Shown piece by piece: positions 7,512 to 15,856 of a stretch of 64,000 nt of DNA. The notes below the pieces were generated by a model that worked only from the letters and a program-made list of their open reading frames with translations, was not told the origin of the DNA and ran no database searches. Positions within the stretch are counted from its first letter, which is position 1, and each line of letters starts with the position of its first letter. The stretch is from Alphaproteobacteria bacterium (GTDB lineage: Bacteria; Pseudomonadota; Alphaproteobacteria; Micropepsales; Micropepsaceae). The stretch covers positions 248,001 through 312,000 of the forward strand of contig JANXXU010000048.1 of the NCBI GenBank assembly GCA_025350465.1, written 5' to 3'. Made by a program: the position numbers and the translations under genes.

Positions 7512-9659
7512 ATGACAACGCCTCTACTTCTCGTGTTGGCATGCAGTGTGATTGGGCTCGCCTACGGCGGGTGGGCAATCCAGTCGGTCTTGGCGGCACC
7601 CACCGGCAACGATCGGATGCGCGAGATCGCGGCTGCGATTCAAGAAGGCGCGTGGGCGTATTTGACGCGCCAATACACGACGATTGCAATCGTTGCGGCG
7701 GTCGTCACGATCATAATCGGGGGCGTTTTCCAGAGCGTCATTGTCGCCCTGGGCTTCGTGATCGGTGCATTTTTGTCGGGCTCGGCCGGCTTCGTCGGCA
7801 TGTATGTGTCCGTACGTGCCAACGTGCGCACCACCGAAGCGTCGCGCAAGGGATTGGCTGAAGGCCTGGCGATCGCCTTCAGGTCGGGCGCATCGACCGG
7901 CATGCTTGTCGTGGGCCTGGCTCTGTTGGCCATCGCCGGCTATTTCTTTCTGCTGGTCGGACCCTTCGGCTACGACCTCAACGACATGAAGCAAAGCCGT
8001 TTCGTGGTTGAGGCACTGATAGCGCTGGCGTTAGGCGCGTCGACGATTTCGATCTTTGCCCGGTTAGGCGGCGGCATCTTCACCAAGGGCGCCGACGTCG
8101 GCGGCGACATGGTCGGCAAGGTCGAGGCCGGCATCCCCGAAGACGATCCACGCAACCCGGCGACGATTGCCGACAATGTCGGCGACAATGTCGGCGATTG
8201 CGCCGGTATGGCCGCCGACCTCTTCGAAACCTATGTCGTGACTATCAGCGCGACGATGGTGCTCGCGTCGATCTATTTCCAAAATGTTGCCAACGGCTTG
8301 AACTATAAGAGCATCATGATGACGTACCCGCTCGTCGTCGCGGGCGTTTGCGTCATCACATCGGTGATCGGTACATTCTTCGTTCGCTTGGGCCCTTCAC
8401 GCAACATCATGGGGGCGCTCTATAAGGGCTTTGTGGCAACCGCGGTCCTGTCGCTCATCGCGATCGGTGCCGCAACGCATTACTTCGTCGGCTTCGGTAC
8501 GGAATTGAGCGCCGGCGGCTTCACCTTTACGGGTCTGACACTTTACCTTTGCGGTATCGCCGGTCTCGCGGTGACCGGGCTCATCGTCTGGATCACCGAA
8601 TACTATACCGGCGTGAACTACCGTCCCGTGCGCTCGATCGCCAAGGCCTCAATCACCGGCCACGGCACGAACGTCATCCAAGGTCTTGCCATTTCGATGG
8701 AGTCTACGGCGCTTCCGGCCCTCGTGATCGTGTGGGGCATCGTCGTCACCTACACCCTCGCAGGTCTTTTCGGCATCGCCATCGCCACGACCACAATGCT
8801 AGCGCTTGCAGGCTTCGTCGTCGCACTCGATGCGTTTGGCCCGGTAACCGACAACGCCGGCGGTATTGCCCAGATGGCGGGTCTCGACAAGGAAGTGCGC
8901 AAGACGACCGACGCTCTCGACGCGGTCGGCAATACGACGAAGGCGGTGACCAAGGGTTATGCCATCGGCTCGGCCGGCTTGGGTGCGCTCGTTCTCTTCG
9001 CGGCTTATACCCAAGATCTGGTGTTCTTCGCCTCCAACCCACAGGACTTTCCGTTCTTCAAAGACATCCACGTCAACTTCGGCCTCTCCAATCCGTGGGT
9101 TGTCGTCGGCCTCTTCCTGGGTGGTCTCCTGCCGTATTTGTTCGGTGCTCTAGCCATGACGGCCGTCGGCCGTGCGGCCAGCGCAGTCGTCGAGGAGGTC
9201 CGCCGGCAATTTAAGGAAAAGCCGGGGATCATGAAGGGAACCGAAAAGCCCGACTACGGTCGCGCCGTCGACATGCTGACGCGCGCTGCCATTCGGGAAA
9301 TGATCGTACCGTCGCTGCTGCCGGTGTTGTCGCCAATCGTCCTTTTCTTTGCTGTTTGGCTGATTGCCGACCGCGCCTTTGCGCTCTCCGCCGTCGGCGC
9401 GATGCTCATGGGCGTGATCGTAACGGGTCTCTTCGTCGCGATATCGATGACGTCGGGCGGCGGCGCGTGGGACAACGCAAAGAAGTACATTGAAGACGGA
9501 CACTTTGGCGGCAAGGGGTCGGAAGCTCACAAGGCGGCCGTGACCGGAGACACCGTCGGTGATCCCTACAAGGACACGGCCGGTCCCGCGATCAACCCAA
9601 TGATCAAGATCACGAACATCGTTGCGCTCTTGCTCCTGGCGGCGCTGGCCCACCTTTAG
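7512..9659 (+). CDS. hppA: Membrane-bound proton-translocating pyrophosphatase, K+-independent type
   Basis: This 715-residue enzyme couples hydrolysis of pyrophosphate to proton export across the membrane. About sixteen hydrophobic segments are visible. The catalytic core is intact: [15 protein letters not shown] and [19 protein letters not shown] (191-239), [16 protein letters not shown] (440-455), and the C-terminal [14 protein letters not shown] and [18 protein letters not shown]. The diagnostic stretch is [10 protein letters not shown], with Lys477 and Thr480. This pair marks the K+-independent subfamily, while K+-dependent enzymes carry Ala and Gly or Ala there. The ATG at 7512 fits the family start; an upstream in-frame ATG (7428) would add 28 non-conserved residues. 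A candidate -10 box TATGAT lies near 7411. A strong terminator follows. Confidence 0.97.
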   Translation: MTTPLLLVLACSVIGLAYGGWAIQSVLAAPTGNDRMREIAAAIQEGAWAYLTRQYTTIAIVAAVVTIIIGGVFQSVIVALGFVIGAFLSGSAGFVGMYVSVRANVRTTEASRKGLAEGLAIAFRSGASTGMLVVGLALLAIAGYFFLLVGPFGYDLNDMKQSRFVVEALIALALGASTISIFARLGGGIFTKGADVGGDMVGKVEAGIPEDDPRNPATIADNVGDNVGDCAGMAADLFETYVVTISATMVLASIYFQNVANGLNYKSIMMTYPLVVAGVCVITSVIGTFFVRLGPSRNIMGALYKGFVATAVLSLIAIGAATHYFVGFGTELSAGGFTFTGLTLYLCGIAGLAVTGLIVWITEYYTGVNYRPVRSIAKASITGHGTNVIQGLAISMESTALPALVIVWGIVVTYTLAGLFGIAIATTTMLALAGFVVALDAFGPVTDNAGGIAQMAGLDKEVRKTTDALDAVGNTTKAVTKGYAIGSAGLGALVLFAAYTQDLVFFASNPQDFPFFKDIHVNFGLSNPWVVVGLFLGGLLPYLFGALAMTAVGRAASAVVEEVRRQFKEKPGIMKGTEKPDYGRAVDMLTRAAIREMIVPSLLPVLSPIVLFFAVWLIADRAFALSAVGAMLMGVIVTGLFVAISMTSGGGAWDNAKKYIEDGHFGGKGSEAHKAAVTGDTVGDPYKDTAGPAINPMIKITNIVALLLLAALAHL

Positions 9660-9680
9660 GGACACGCCGAGTACCAACGG

Positions 9681-9708
9681 AAAAAGCCCCGACACTCCGG
9701 GGCTTTTT
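9681..9708. terminator. Bidirectional rho-independent terminator between hppA and bamE
   Basis: A perfect 11-bp stem AAAAAGCCCCG (9681-9691) pairs with CGGGGCTTTTT (9698-9708) around a six-base loop. The A-run on one side and T-run on the other let it work in both directions. It lies between convergent hppA and bamE, 21 bases after one stop and 17 before the other. Confidence 0.93.
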
Positions 9709-9724
9709 TGTTGGAAGGCGACCC

Positions 9725-10195
9725 TTACTGACCGCCGCCCGGCCGCCCTGGGCCGGACGGAGCGCCGGATGCCGACGGGCCGCCGATATTGCCGAAGACC
9801 TGCTGCAAGAAGCTGAGCTCTTTGCCGCGGCTGGGCGTTTCGCGGTCGACCAGTGCGATCACTTGGCCATCTTCGATGCCATAGTTGCGAAGCTCGGCGA
9901 CTTTGCCGTTGTCGGCAAACTGCACCGCCAGAATTTCTCGCTTCGTCACGTCAGGGTTAAAGAATGCGTAGCGCTCCTGCTCGATTGAGATGTAATACCA
10001 TGTCGGATCCCCGAACGAGGCGGTGCTCGACGGCGTGCCAAGCTTTTGCTGCACGGTTTGCTTCGTGTCCTGTCCAACTTTGATGTCGGCAACCTTCTCT
10101 GCGTCCGGCACATACCCGCGGACATCCTTGATAGGTGCGCACGCGCTCAAACCGGCAGCCACGAAAACTGCGCTAAAAAGCCAACGCGACCTCAT
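9725..10195 (-). CDS. bamE: Outer-membrane assembly lipoprotein BamE (SmpA/OmlA)
   Basis: BamE is a lipoprotein subunit of the BAM complex that inserts beta-barrel proteins in the outer membrane. The 156-residue precursor has a lipoprotein signal ending in lipobox LSAC, with acylated Cys19. A SmpA/OmlA domain follows: IKVGQDTKQTVQQKLGTPS, the Tyr/Phe-rich strand TWYYISIEQERYAFF and VTKREILAVQFADNGKV. A Gly/Pro-rich tail (from about 135) is usual in alphaproteobacterial forms. It is transcribed convergently to hppA and divergently from the cytochrome chaperone gene. Confidence 0.93.
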   Translation of the reverse strand: MRSRWLFSAVFVAAGLSACAPIKDVRGYVPDAEKVADIKVGQDTKQTVQQKLGTPSSTASFGDPTWYYISIEQERYAFFNPDVTKREILAVQFADNGKVAELRNYGIEDGQVIALVDRETPSRGKELSFLQQVFGNIGGPSASGAPSGPGRPGGGQ

Positions 10196-10290
10196 ATCCC
10201 GAACTCCTACTGAGCCTGCCAGCGGCTTTGTAGCCTGTTGACCTACCCCCGGCCCCCCGTAATTTCAAGAGCGACGATGAGAGGTGGTGT

Positions 10291-10866
10291 TTGACCCGCG
10301 TGCGTACACTATTTGAGTATTTTACGAGACCCCAAGAAAGGGCTCGGCTCGCGGCCGAGCACTACGCGGCGCTTGTGGCTCAAGCGCGCCAGCGCGACTT
10401 CTATGAGTCGCTCGGCGTGCCCGACACATTGGACGGTCGCTTCGATTTGATCGTACTGCACGCGAGCCTGTACCTGAAGCGGCTGCGCGCAACAGGACGC
10501 GAAGGGCGCGCGCTCGCCCAGGCCGTGTTCGATCAGATGTTCTTCAATCTCGATCAATCGTTACGCGAACTGGGCGTCGGCGATATTTCGCTCCCGAAAA
10601 AGATACGCAAGATGGTGTCGGCGTTCTATGGTCGCGCTGCCGCTTACGACAAGGCGCTCAACGAGACGGACGACGAAGCCCTTGCCGAGGCGCTCGTCAG
10701 AAATATATATGCGGGAACGCCTCCGCTGGGGACTGCCATCGGATCTTTTTGCGCATATCTGCGAGAGACCTCGAAGGTGCTGGCGGCGACGCCTGATGAA
10801 GTCGTGCTAGCGAACAAATTCCATTGGCCGGCGTCAGCTGAGCACCGATCCCGAATGATTGCCTGA
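10291..10866 (+). CDS. Ubiquinol-cytochrome c chaperone family protein (CBP3/UQCC1-like)
   Basis: The 191-residue product fits the bacterial counterpart of CBP3/UQCC1, which helps assemble the cytochrome bc1 complex. Recognisable parts are the helical AEHYAALVAQARQRDFYESL, then DTLDGRFDLIVLHASLYLKRL, the motif AVFDQMFFNLDQSLRELGVGD and VSAFYGRAAAYDKAL. The only suitable start is TTG at 10291; in-frame ATG codons occur too deep in the domain. The gene immediately precedes the DUF177/YceD gene, an arrangement common in Alphaproteobacteria. Confidence 0.88.
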   Translation: MTRVRTLFEYFTRPQERARLAAEHYAALVAQARQRDFYESLGVPDTLDGRFDLIVLHASLYLKRLRATGREGRALAQAVFDQMFFNLDQSLRELGVGDISLPKKIRKMVSAFYGRAAAYDKALNETDDEALAEALVRNIYAGTPPLGTAIGSFCAYLRETSKVLAATPDEVVLANKFHWPASAEHRSRMIA

Positions 10867-10870
10867 AGCG

Positions 10871-11449
10871 ATGTCGAAACAAGGGGACACGCCACCAGTA
10901 CCGCCCGCGCACGGCTTCACACGCCTCGTGCCTGCAGCCAGAATAGGCGAGGGAGGCCTATCGATAACTCTTGTGACATCTCCCGAGGAGTTGCGCAAAA
11001 TCGCGGACTACCTTGAGCTTGTGTCGCTGAAGTGTCTCAAGGCTGAGGTCGATCTCTCCAGATGGCGCGGCAGGGGCGTCCTGGTCGACGGCCGTTTTAC
11101 CGCCGAGGTTACGCAATCCTGCGTCGTCACGCTTGAGCCTGTCGATGCCCGAGTCGAGGGTCGTTTCGAACGGCGCTATTTGCCGAACGCTGAACTCAAG
11201 GGCGAGGAAGCCGCCACCGACGAAATTCACGTGGATCCCGACGGCGAGGATCCTGCGGAGGTCCTGTGTCGCGAGATCGATCTGGGCGAGGCCCTGGTTG
11301 AGGAACTCAGCCTGGCTCTCGATCCCTATCCACGCAAACCGGGCGTCGAATTTGCTCCGGAGCAAGATATGGTCGTTAAGCCGGACAATCCCTTCGCCGT
11401 TCTTGCAAAATTGAAGGGCAAGGGCAGAACGAGCAAGCCCAAACGCTAG
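10871..11449 (+). CDS. DUF177 (YceD) family protein
   Basis: YceD-family proteins are associated with 23S rRNA processing or accumulation and are nearly always encoded beside rpmF. This 192-residue product carries the alphaproteobacterial pattern: RLVPAARIGEGGLSITLVTS near the start, FTAEVTQSCVVTLEPVDARVEG in the middle, and an acidic region ending LVEELSLALDPYPRKPG before a basic tail. The ATG at 10871 is preferred to a TTG four codons upstream because it lies just after the previous stop. The direct neighbour rpmF supports the call. Confidence 0.88.
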   Translation: MSKQGDTPPVPPAHGFTRLVPAARIGEGGLSITLVTSPEELRKIADYLELVSLKCLKAEVDLSRWRGRGVLVDGRFTAEVTQSCVVTLEPVDARVEGRFERRYLPNAELKGEEAATDEIHVDPDGEDPAEVLCREIDLGEALVEELSLALDPYPRKPGVEFAPEQDMVVKPDNPFAVLAKLKGKGRTSKPKR

Positions 11450-11576
11450 ACGTTTCAAGGGCTTGAAGTTTCGAGGGGTTTCGGGTTCTATCCGCGCCTC
11501 ATTCGGCCAGGGGTAGCCAGCAAGGGCGCGGTCAAGCGTCGGGCGGTGCCGTTGCCACCAAAGTGAAGGACAGCCT

Positions 11577-11756
11577 ATGGCCGTGCCAAAGAGAAAAACG
11601 AGCCCCTCAAAGCGCAATATGCGCCGCTCCCACCATGCCTTGGCGAGGCCGGGTTATGGCGAATGCGCCAACTGCGGTGAGCTGAAACGGCCCCACCATG
11701 TCTGCGCCAAATGCGGCCACTACGATGGCCGTGAGGTCGAAAAGAAGGCGAGCTAG
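11577..11756 (+). CDS. rpmF: 50S ribosomal protein L32
   Basis: This is a 59-residue ribosomal protein of the large subunit. It begins [20 protein letters not shown], the almost invariant L32 N-terminus, and has a zinc-ribbon with cysteines at 30, 33, 43 and 46 (ECANCGELK and HVCAKCGHY). A GGA element lies upstream (AAGTGAAGGACAGCCT). It sits in the conserved DUF177-rpmF-plsX-fabH order, which couples ribosome and fatty-acid synthesis genes. Confidence 0.97.
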   Translation: MAVPKRKTSPSKRNMRRSHHALARPGYGECANCGELKRPHHVCAKCGHYDGREVEKKAS

Positions 11757-11818
11757 ACGCTGGGGCGTGGCGCCCTCTACTGTCGCCCCCGCTGCTTCGC
11801 TTCAAGGATCGCTCTGGA

Positions 11819-12901
11819 TTGGCCCGCGAACTCGTTGTTTCGATTGATGCCATGGGGGGCGACCATGCTCCGCAAGCCATCATCGACGGGGTGGCCTATG
11901 CGCATGTGCGCCACCCAAAGGTGCGCTTCCTGCTGCATGGCGACCACGCACGGCTTCAGCCCGTTCTCTTAAGCAAGCCCTCGATCAAAGCCGTCGTTCA
12001 GGTCGAGCATTGCGACGACACGGTCGCGATGGAAGACAAGCCGTCTCAGGCGCTGCGCCGCGGGCGCAATACATCGATGTGGCGCTCGATCGACTCGGTG
12101 CGCAAGAAAGAAGCGCAAGTTGCCGTCAGTGCCGGCAACACAGGCGCGCTGATGGCGATGGCGATGTTTCAATTGCGAACCGTCGAAGGAATTTCGCGCC
12201 CCGCGATCGCTGCTATCTGGCCGACGATTCGCGGCCAGACGGTGGTTCTTGATGTCGGGGCCAACGTGGATACCGACGCGCGACAACTCGTGGATTTTGC
12301 AATTCTGGGCGAAGCGTATGCGCGCGTGGTCCTTGGCCTTGAGCGGCCGAGCGTCGGCTTGCTCAACATCGGCGCTGAAGAGATGAAGGGGAATGACGCG
12401 GTGAAATCCGCGGCCCAGGCGCTGAAGGAATCCGGAATACCGTTGCGCTTCCACGGCTTCGTTGAGGGTGACGACATTTCGAAGGGAACAGTCGACGTTG
12501 TCGTGACCTCGGGCTTTACGGGGAACGTGGCGCTGAAGACCGCCGAAGGTACAGCGCGCCTCATCGGTCACTACATTCGTTCGGCAATGGCGCGGTCGCT
12601 CTTTTCGAGAATAGGCTACCTGTTCGCCAGCAGTGCCTTCCGCGTGTTGAAGGACAAGATGGATCCGCGCGCTGTGAACGGCGGCGTGTTCTTGGGACTC
12701 AACGGCGTAGTCGTGAAGAGCCATGGCGGCACCGACGGTTTGGGCTTTGCCAGCGCCATAGATCTGGCCGTGGATATGGCGGAGAGCGATTTTCCGGCAC
12801 GCATCGTCGACGCCGTTGCGCACTTGCCGCAAGCGTTGACGGCACTTGGCGCGCCGGCACCAAATCCAGCTCCAGGGGGCGCGGAGGCTGCCGCACAGTA
12901 A
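11819..12901 (+). CDS. plsX: Phosphate acyltransferase PlsX
   Basis: PlsX makes acyl-phosphate from acyl-ACP for the PlsY route of phospholipid synthesis. The 360-residue protein begins [15 protein letters not shown], the family hallmark, and contains [47 protein letters not shown] and [17 protein letters not shown]. The start is TTG at 11819; no ATG is available before the conserved N-terminus. The stop overlaps the fabH start by one base (TAATG), so the two are co-translated. Confidence 0.96.
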   Translation: MARELVVSIDAMGGDHAPQAIIDGVAYAHVRHPKVRFLLHGDHARLQPVLLSKPSIKAVVQVEHCDDTVAMEDKPSQALRRGRNTSMWRSIDSVRKKEAQVAVSAGNTGALMAMAMFQLRTVEGISRPAIAAIWPTIRGQTVVLDVGANVDTDARQLVDFAILGEAYARVVLGLERPSVGLLNIGAEEMKGNDAVKSAAQALKESGIPLRFHGFVEGDDISKGTVDVVVTSGFTGNVALKTAEGTARLIGHYIRSAMARSLFSRIGYLFASSAFRVLKDKMDPRAVNGGVFLGLNGVVVKSHGGTDGLGFASAIDLAVDMAESDFPARIVDAVAHLPQALTALGAPAPNPAPGGAEAAAQ

Positions 12902-13878
12902 TGCGTATCATCAGGTCAGTTGTGGCAGGTGTTGGCGCGTTTTTGCCGGAGCGCATTGTTACGAATGCGGAGCTCGCCCGCCGTCTCGACACGAGCGACG
13001 AGTGGATTCGCGAGCGTACCGGCATTCGTCAGCGCCACATCGTCGCCGAGGGCGAATGCACGTCCGATCTGGCGATCGCCGCGTCGCAGGCCGCGCTGAA
13101 AGCAGCGCACATGAGTCCAAAGGACATCGACCTGATCATCCTTGCGACGGCAACGCCCGACGAAACGTTTCCTGCTACGGCGACGACGGTGCAAGCAAAG
13201 CTCGGCATAAGGCACGGCGCCGCCTTCGATATTCAAGCCGTGTGTTCGGGCTTCATTTATGCCGTCGCAACGGCCGACAATTTCATCAAGGCCGGCCAAT
13301 CGAAGAACTGCCTCGTGATCGGCGCAGAAACGTTCTCTCGCATCCTCGATTGGAAAGACCGCGCGACGGCCGTCTTATTCGGCGACGGTGCCGGCGCGAT
13401 GGTGCTGACCGCCGGCGAGGGCCAAGGCAAATCATCCGATCGCGGCGTCTTGACGACGCATTTGTTTGCTGATGGGCGTCACCACGATCTGCTTTATGTC
13501 GACGGCGGGCCATCTAAGACCAAGACGGTTGGTCATTTGCGCATGGAGGGCAAAGAGGTCTTCCGCCACGCCGTCACTAATATTTCGGACGCCATCGAAA
13601 AGGCGATCAAGACGGTCGACCTGACACCGGACGACATCGATTGGTTCGTGCCACATCAGGCCAATCAACGCATCCTCGACGGCACGGCACGACGGGTCGG
13701 CATCTCGCCATCGCGCGTCGTCTCAACGGTCGCCAAGCATGCCAACACCTCGGCGGCGTCCGTCCCTCTCGCGCTTGCCGAAGCCGTCAACGACGGGCGC
13801 ATCAAGCGCAATCAGCTTGTGCTGCTTGAAGCGATGGGCGGCGGCTTTACGTGGGGATCGGCGCTTATTAGGTGGTGA
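12901..13878 (+). CDS. fabH: Beta-ketoacyl-ACP synthase III
   Basis: FabH starts fatty-acid chains by condensing acetyl-CoA with malonyl-ACP. The 325-residue thiolase-fold protein has the complete catalytic triad: Cys115 (AVCSGFIY), His252 (VPHQANQRI) and Asn282 ([13 protein letters not shown]). The N-terminal [16 protein letters not shown] and C-terminal [14 protein letters not shown] are typical. It follows plsX with a one-base overlap and precedes ihfA. Confidence 0.97.
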   Translation: MRIIRSVVAGVGAFLPERIVTNAELARRLDTSDEWIRERTGIRQRHIVAEGECTSDLAIAASQAALKAAHMSPKDIDLIILATATPDETFPATATTVQAKLGIRHGAAFDIQAVCSGFIYAVATADNFIKAGQSKNCLVIGAETFSRILDWKDRATAVLFGDGAGAMVLTAGEGQGKSSDRGVLTTHLFADGRHHDLLYVDGGPSKTKTVGHLRMEGKEVFRHAVTNISDAIEKAIKTVDLTPDDIDWFVPHQANQRILDGTARRVGISPSRVVSTVAKHANTSAASVPLALAEAVNDGRIKRNQLVLLEAMGGGFTWGSALIRW

Positions 13879-13992
13879 CGCTATCCCTCTGATATTGACG
13901 GCTTTTCCGCCGCGCCTTACGGTTTTCAAGTGAGTCGGCCCAGTATCCCTTTTTGGGTGCGGTGACCGCCGCACGCGGAGAACGCGCGACGC

Positions 13993-14304
13993 ATGAGCGA
14001 GACTCTGACCCGGCAGCATTTGGCGGAGGCGGTCTACGCGCAAGTCGGGCTGTCGCGTAATGAGTCCGCCGATCTCGTGGACCGGGTCCTCGAAGAAGTC
14101 GCAGCCCGCCTGGTGCGTGGTGAGACTGTGAAGCTCTCGTCGTTTGGGACCTTCGCCGTGCGTGCCAAGGGCGGACGCATGGGGCGCAATCCGAAGACCG
14201 GCGAGGAAGTACCCATCAATCCGAGGCGAGTGCTGGTCTTTCGGGCCAGTCACGTGCTTAAGGCGATGATCAACGACGGCCCGGCAGTCAAGGGTAAGGA
14301 ATAG
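13993..14304 (+). CDS. ihfA: Integration host factor alpha subunit
   Basis: IHF is a sequence-specific DNA-bending heterodimer used in recombination and transcription control. The 103-residue product shows the HU/IHF fold: an N-terminal helical pair ([21 protein letters not shown]), the strand motif [12 protein letters not shown], the beta-arm with [12 protein letters not shown] and the intercalating proline region [14 protein letters not shown]. The alpha-subunit pattern fits better than HU because of this arm and the following MerR gene, the usual neighbour of ihfA. The gap to the next gene is four bases. Confidence 0.93.
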   Translation: MSETLTRQHLAEAVYAQVGLSRNESADLVDRVLEEVAARLVRGETVKLSSFGTFAVRAKGGRMGRNPKTGEEVPINPRRVLVFRASHVLKAMINDGPAVKGKE

Positions 14305-14308
14305 CGTC

Positions 14309-14827
14309 ATGAGCGAACCAAGCCGCATCGCCAAATCACCGGATGCCTTCCGTACCATCAGCGAAGTCTCCGAGCAGCTTGACGTACCGCAACATGTGTT
14401 GCGTTTTTGGGAAGCCAAGTTCACGCAGGTTCGACCGCTCAAACGCGCGGGCGGGCGACGCTACTACCGCCCCGACGATATCGATCTGTTGAAAGGCGTT
14501 CGTGCCCTTCTTTACAACGAGGGTCTCACGATCAAGGGCGTGCAGAAGGTGTTGCGCGAGCAAGGCGCAAAGCACGTCGCCGAAGTCGGCCGGGTCGGCG
14601 CAAAAACTGCGCGCAAGTCGGCGGAAACGCTGACGCCACGAGATATCGGGCCGCTGCCGGCTCTGTTGCCCATTCCGTCGTCCGAGCATGTGAACCTCGC
14701 CGTGGAAGAACCCAGCGAGACCATGGTCGCCGAGCAACGCGAGCGGCTTGAAGTCGTATTGCAAGATCTTCTGCGCTTGCGCGAGATGCTGAACTTGCGC
14801 CGGAAGAAAGTTGCCGCAGCGGAGTAG
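14309..14827 (+). CDS. MerR-family transcriptional regulator
   Basis: The 172-residue protein has an N-terminal MerR winged helix (residues about 11-80): [50 protein letters not shown] and [15 protein letters not shown]. The middle is a low-complexity linker, and the C-terminus (about 135-170) is a leucine-rich coiled coil ([18 protein letters not shown]). No effector-binding cysteines are visible, so it does not look like a metal sensor. The ihfA-merR pair is conserved in Alphaproteobacteria, but the regulon is unknown to me. Confidence 0.92.
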   Translation: MSEPSRIAKSPDAFRTISEVSEQLDVPQHVLRFWEAKFTQVRPLKRAGGRRYYRPDDIDLLKGVRALLYNEGLTIKGVQKVLREQGAKHVAEVGRVGAKTARKSAETLTPRDIGPLPALLPIPSSEHVNLAVEEPSETMVAEQRERLEVVLQDLLRLREMLNLRRKKVAAAE

Positions 14828-15069
14828 ACCTTATTGGTCACACATTTTCTGCAATCGCAGGTGACGTTCGTCGCGACGTCGTTTGGCGCACCAAATCCCA
14901 TCTGACGCGCTGCAATTGCGAGAAGCGATGCAGCATCTTTCGCACGTGCGAACGAGCGTGAAGAATCCTTAAGACAGCGTTGTGGATTGATTGCGAGCGA
15001 TCAAAGAATCGGGGCAATAAGCTCCTATGTTGTTTGTGCGGTGGGGACTTGGGAAGGAACGCCAAGAAG

Positions 15070-15627
15070 ATGATGACCCTCTTCACGGATCGCGCCGAAG
15101 CCGGACGACATCTCGCTTCGAAACTAAAACGGTTCAACGGTGCCGACACGGTTGTCTATGCCTTGCCGCGGGGCGGCGTTTCCGTCGGCGCCGAAATCGC
15201 GGAGAGCCTCGGCGTTCCGATGGACGTGACGTTTGCAGGCAAAGTTTGCGCGCCGTGGAAAACGTCGGGAGCGACGAGCCGCGCGGCGACAAGCGAGGTG
15301 CCATCGTGGCGACGCGCGGGCAGAGCGCCCTCACGACCAATTCTGCCGGCAGGTCGCGTCGCAATCGTGGTCGATGACGGATTTGCCTCCAGCGTCAAAC
15401 TGCAGACCGTCGTGAAGGCGCTACGCTGGCATGGTGCGAAGGCCGTCGTTGTCGCGCAACCCATCGCTTCGCGGGCGACGATCAAAGACTTCGAAGGCCT
15501 TGTCGATGACGTGATCTGCGTCGAACTCGCAGACGACGCCGAAAATGTCTGGCGGTCTTACGTGAACTTGCCGCGCATCATGGATGACGATGTCGAGGAC
15601 GTGGTCTATCGGCTGACCAGCCACTGA
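15070..15627 (+). CDS. Phosphoribosyltransferase-like protein, internally shortened
   Basis: The 185-residue product resembles type I phosphoribosyltransferases of the group that accompanies stand-alone hydrolases. It has FTDRAEAGRHLASKL at the N-terminus, then YALPRGGVSVGAEIAESLGVPMDV and the PRPP-loop position VAIVVDDGFASSVKL (about 97-111). Relatives are longer: the stretch between the first half and the PRPP loop (residues about 58-95) is much reduced here and reads as low-complexity and basic. The PRPP loop also lacks the usual Thr-Gly after the acidic pair (Ser-Ser instead). It may be inactive or altered. The start at 15070 (ATGATG) follows a GGGAAGGAA element. Confidence 0.65.
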   Translation: MMTLFTDRAEAGRHLASKLKRFNGADTVVYALPRGGVSVGAEIAESLGVPMDVTFAGKVCAPWKTSGATSRAATSEVPSWRRAGRAPSRPILPAGRVAIVVDDGFASSVKLQTVVKALRWHGAKAVVVAQPIASRATIKDFEGLVDDVICVELADDAENVWRSYVNLPRIMDDDVEDVVYRLTSH

Positions 15628-15759
15628 CAGAATCCCATTGGCGCTGGCGACGCCGGCAGTGAGCAATGGCGCGCCGAAGCGCACTGATTGCATTGCCGCG
15701 TCCCGCGCGCCATAGTGCCGTCCCCAAATCGGCCGCAGCACGGTCCGGTTCATCGGTGT

Positions 15760-15836
15760 CGGAGCGTAGCGCAGCCTGGTAGCGCATCAGTCTGGGGGAC
15801 TGGGGGTCGCGGGTTCAAATCCCGCCGCTCCGACCA
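15760..15836 (+). tRNA. tRNA-Pro(GGG)
   Basis: This 77-base sequence folds as a complete tRNA. The acceptor stem CGGAGCG pairs with CGCTCCG, D stem GCGC/GCGC, anticodon stem TCAGT/ACTGG and T arm GCGGG-TTCAAAT-CCCGC, with an encoded CCA end. The anticodon loop CTGGGGG gives anticodon GGG, reading proline CCC/CCU codons. It stands alone between two protein genes. Confidence 0.96.
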
Positions 15837-15856
15837 ACAAAATCAAATCGTTCAGT

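Noticed and set aside
11577-11756. Possibility that the DUF177-plsX gap is non-coding
   Set aside because: The gap holds a complete 59-residue L32 gene, annotated as rpmF.
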